NCBI GenBank assembly: GCA_963582935.1
Contig: CAUZSH010000049.1
Coordinates: forward strand, 1-15,737
Direction of reading: 5' to 3'
DNA from: CAUZSH01 sp963582935
GTDB taxonomy: Bacteria; Pseudomonadota; Gammaproteobacteria; Francisellales; Francisellaceae
DNA length: 15,737 nt
The notes below the pieces were generated by a model, which did no database searches, was not told the DNA's origin, and worked only from the letters and a program-made list of their open reading frames with translations. The translations under genes and the position numbers were made by a program. Shown one piece after another: positions 14,662 through 15,737 of this stretch; the first letter of the stretch is position 1, and every line of letters starts with the position of its first letter.

Positions 14662-15507
14662 GTGCGTGAATTAGTTTTAGTAGGAAATAAATTAGCATAT
14701 CCAGAAGCTCCACGCTGGCATGAAGAAAAATTATGGTTTAATGATATATTTTCAGGTGAATTAAAAACCTTAAACCAAAATAATCAAATTAAAGTGATTG
14801 CTAAGCATGATGGGTTAATGTCTGGTATAGGTTGGTTCTCTGACAATTCATTATGTATAGTATCAGTGTTTCATCATCAATTGTTGCGCTGGAAAAATAA
14901 TGAGTTGAAAGTGTGGGCGGATATTGATGATGGAAATACTTTTGCTAGTAATGATATGGTAGTAAGCCAAGATGATAATTCTTATGTTGGTAATATTAGT
15001 TTTGACTACAATAAAGGTGAGACTGCAGCCCCATGTAATATAAAGATGATCAATTCAGATGGAAAAATGAAAATTGTAGCCACTGAATTACAAGTCCCCA
15101 ATGGTTTGGTTATTAGTTCTGATGGTAAAACATTAATCACAGCAGAATCTTTAGCAGATCGTTTGACAGCTTTTGAGATTAATGTCGATGGCAGCCTTTC
15201 TAATCGCCGTCTTTGGGCACAACTACCAGAGGGGGCTATGCCAGATGGTATATGCCTCGATGGCGAAGGATGCATTTGGACTGCTTGTAATCATTTGCGT
15301 GCTGTTGTAAGAGTGAGTCCAAATGGTAATATTATTGAGAAAATTAATGTTCCAGATTATCCCTTAGCTTGTATGTTAGGCGGTAATGATGGCAAAACAT
15401 TATTCATTTTAACAACAGTTACCTTTGATCCTGTAGAAGCTAAAAAATTACTTGGCGGTAAAATTTATCAAGTAAATGTTGATATTAGCCATACTGGCAG
15501 GCCATAG
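14662..15507 (+). CDS. SMP-30 / gluconolactonase-like hydrolase
   Basis: The 281-residue product is a six-bladed beta-propeller of the SMP-30/gluconolactonase/LRE family, metal-dependent enzymes that open sugar lactones. Key residues sit where the family needs them: Glu15 in LAYPEAPRW, Asn97 in FASNDMV, Asn147 in QVPNGLVISSDGKTL and Asp195 in MPDGICLDGEGCIW. The length (about 280-300) is normal and no signal peptide is present, so it is cytoplasmic. The frame is open from TTG at 14647, but GTG at 14662 is preferred because GGAGG ends eight bases before it. The exact lactone substrate is unknown. No pathway partner lies beside it in the window, which leaves open whether it belongs with the 93-residue gene upstream. 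Confidence 0.88.
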   Translation: MRELVLVGNKLAYPEAPRWHEEKLWFNDIFSGELKTLNQNNQIKVIAKHDGLMSGIGWFSDNSLCIVSVFHHQLLRWKNNELKVWADIDDGNTFASNDMVVSQDDNSYVGNISFDYNKGETAAPCNIKMINSDGKMKIVATELQVPNGLVISSDGKTLITAESLADRLTAFEINVDGSLSNRRLWAQLPEGAMPDGICLDGEGCIWTACNHLRAVVRVSPNGNIIEKINVPDYPLACMLGGNDGKTLFILTTVTFDPVEAKKLLGGKIYQVNVDISHTGRP

Positions 15508-15686
15508 AAGATCAGTTCTGAATAAACACCATGGTTTTAATATTTGCTGAATTCGTAATAGGGCAGGGCAATATCATGACGCACCATTAGGTTGTCTAGT
15601 TCGTTATTGTTAAATTAATAAATGTTGATTAGTATATTTTATTACTTTAGTATATTGATTGCTTTTTATCCGCAAGTAATTAAAAC

Positions 15687-15737
15687 ATAAAAAAACTAAT
15701 CATCATTGCACTACTAACTTTTACGGCGACATCAATT
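15687..15737 (+). CDS. Possible start of a secreted protein without a standard start codon, cut by window edge
   Basis: From ATA at 15687 the frame reads (I)KKLIIIALLTFTATSI to the window end, a textbook signal peptide n-region and h-region. The in-frame codon where a start should be is ATA, preceded by AAC and a TAA stop, with no ATG, GTG or TTG and no clear Shine-Dalgarno. It may be a start-lost pseudogene or chance. Confidence 0.3.
   Translation, partial: MKKLIIIALLTFTATSI

Noticed and set aside
15537..15614. Minus-strand fragment reading ...MVRHDIALPYYEFSKY-stop downstream of the SMP-30-like gene
   Set aside because: Only about 25 codons, no start site, no recognised family; could be a gene-tail remnant but too short to support.

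Overview
The window looks like a chromosomal segment of a moderately AT-rich gammaproteobacterium. The order ribF-ileS-lspA, the single-chain 1292-residue PurL and the sequence style fit that class. The partial gene at the left edge has a lipid-export-style signal peptide plus a short coiled coil, and it faintly recalls the Francisella DUF3573 (FupA/FslE) proteins. A Francisellaceae or Thiotrichales-like host is therefore possible, but this rests on memory and not on a search.

Positions 1-9759 are core housekeeping, all on the minus strand. Reading in the direction of transcription: purL (purine synthesis); a PLP enzyme of the ACC deaminase / D-cysteine desulfhydrase fold that overlaps the purL 3' end; a clear sigma70-type promoter; ribF (FAD synthesis); ileS; lspA, whose start overlaps the ileS stop by 8 bases; and a partial secreted or envelope protein gene that runs off the left edge.

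From 9933 the gene content becomes accessory and switches strand often. A small outer-membrane beta-barrel gene (+) converges on a secreted two-repeat protein gene (-) that carries two separate single-base frameshifts. The two reading frames end in near mirror-image codons (both RYFF-stop), which forms an inverted repeat between them.

Positions 11487-13679 hold the most unusual structure: three same-orientation copies of an unfamiliar hairpin-forming repeat (32-base core). They bracket a minus-strand single-domain cupin gene and a divergent plus-strand MHS-type major facilitator gene, giving repeat A - cupin - repeat B - transporter - repeat C. This looks like a repeat-bounded gene array. I could not fit the repeat to integron attC consensus or to any family I know.

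Positions 13680-15737 hold a 7-bp inverted repeat that may be a mobile-element remnant, a 62-residue HTH-like small protein, a 93-residue secreted Gln/Asn-rich protein, an SMP-30/gluconolactonase-like enzyme starting at GTG, and at the right edge a signal-peptide-like frame with no standard start codon. No rRNA, tRNA, CRISPR array or intact insertion sequence was recognised.
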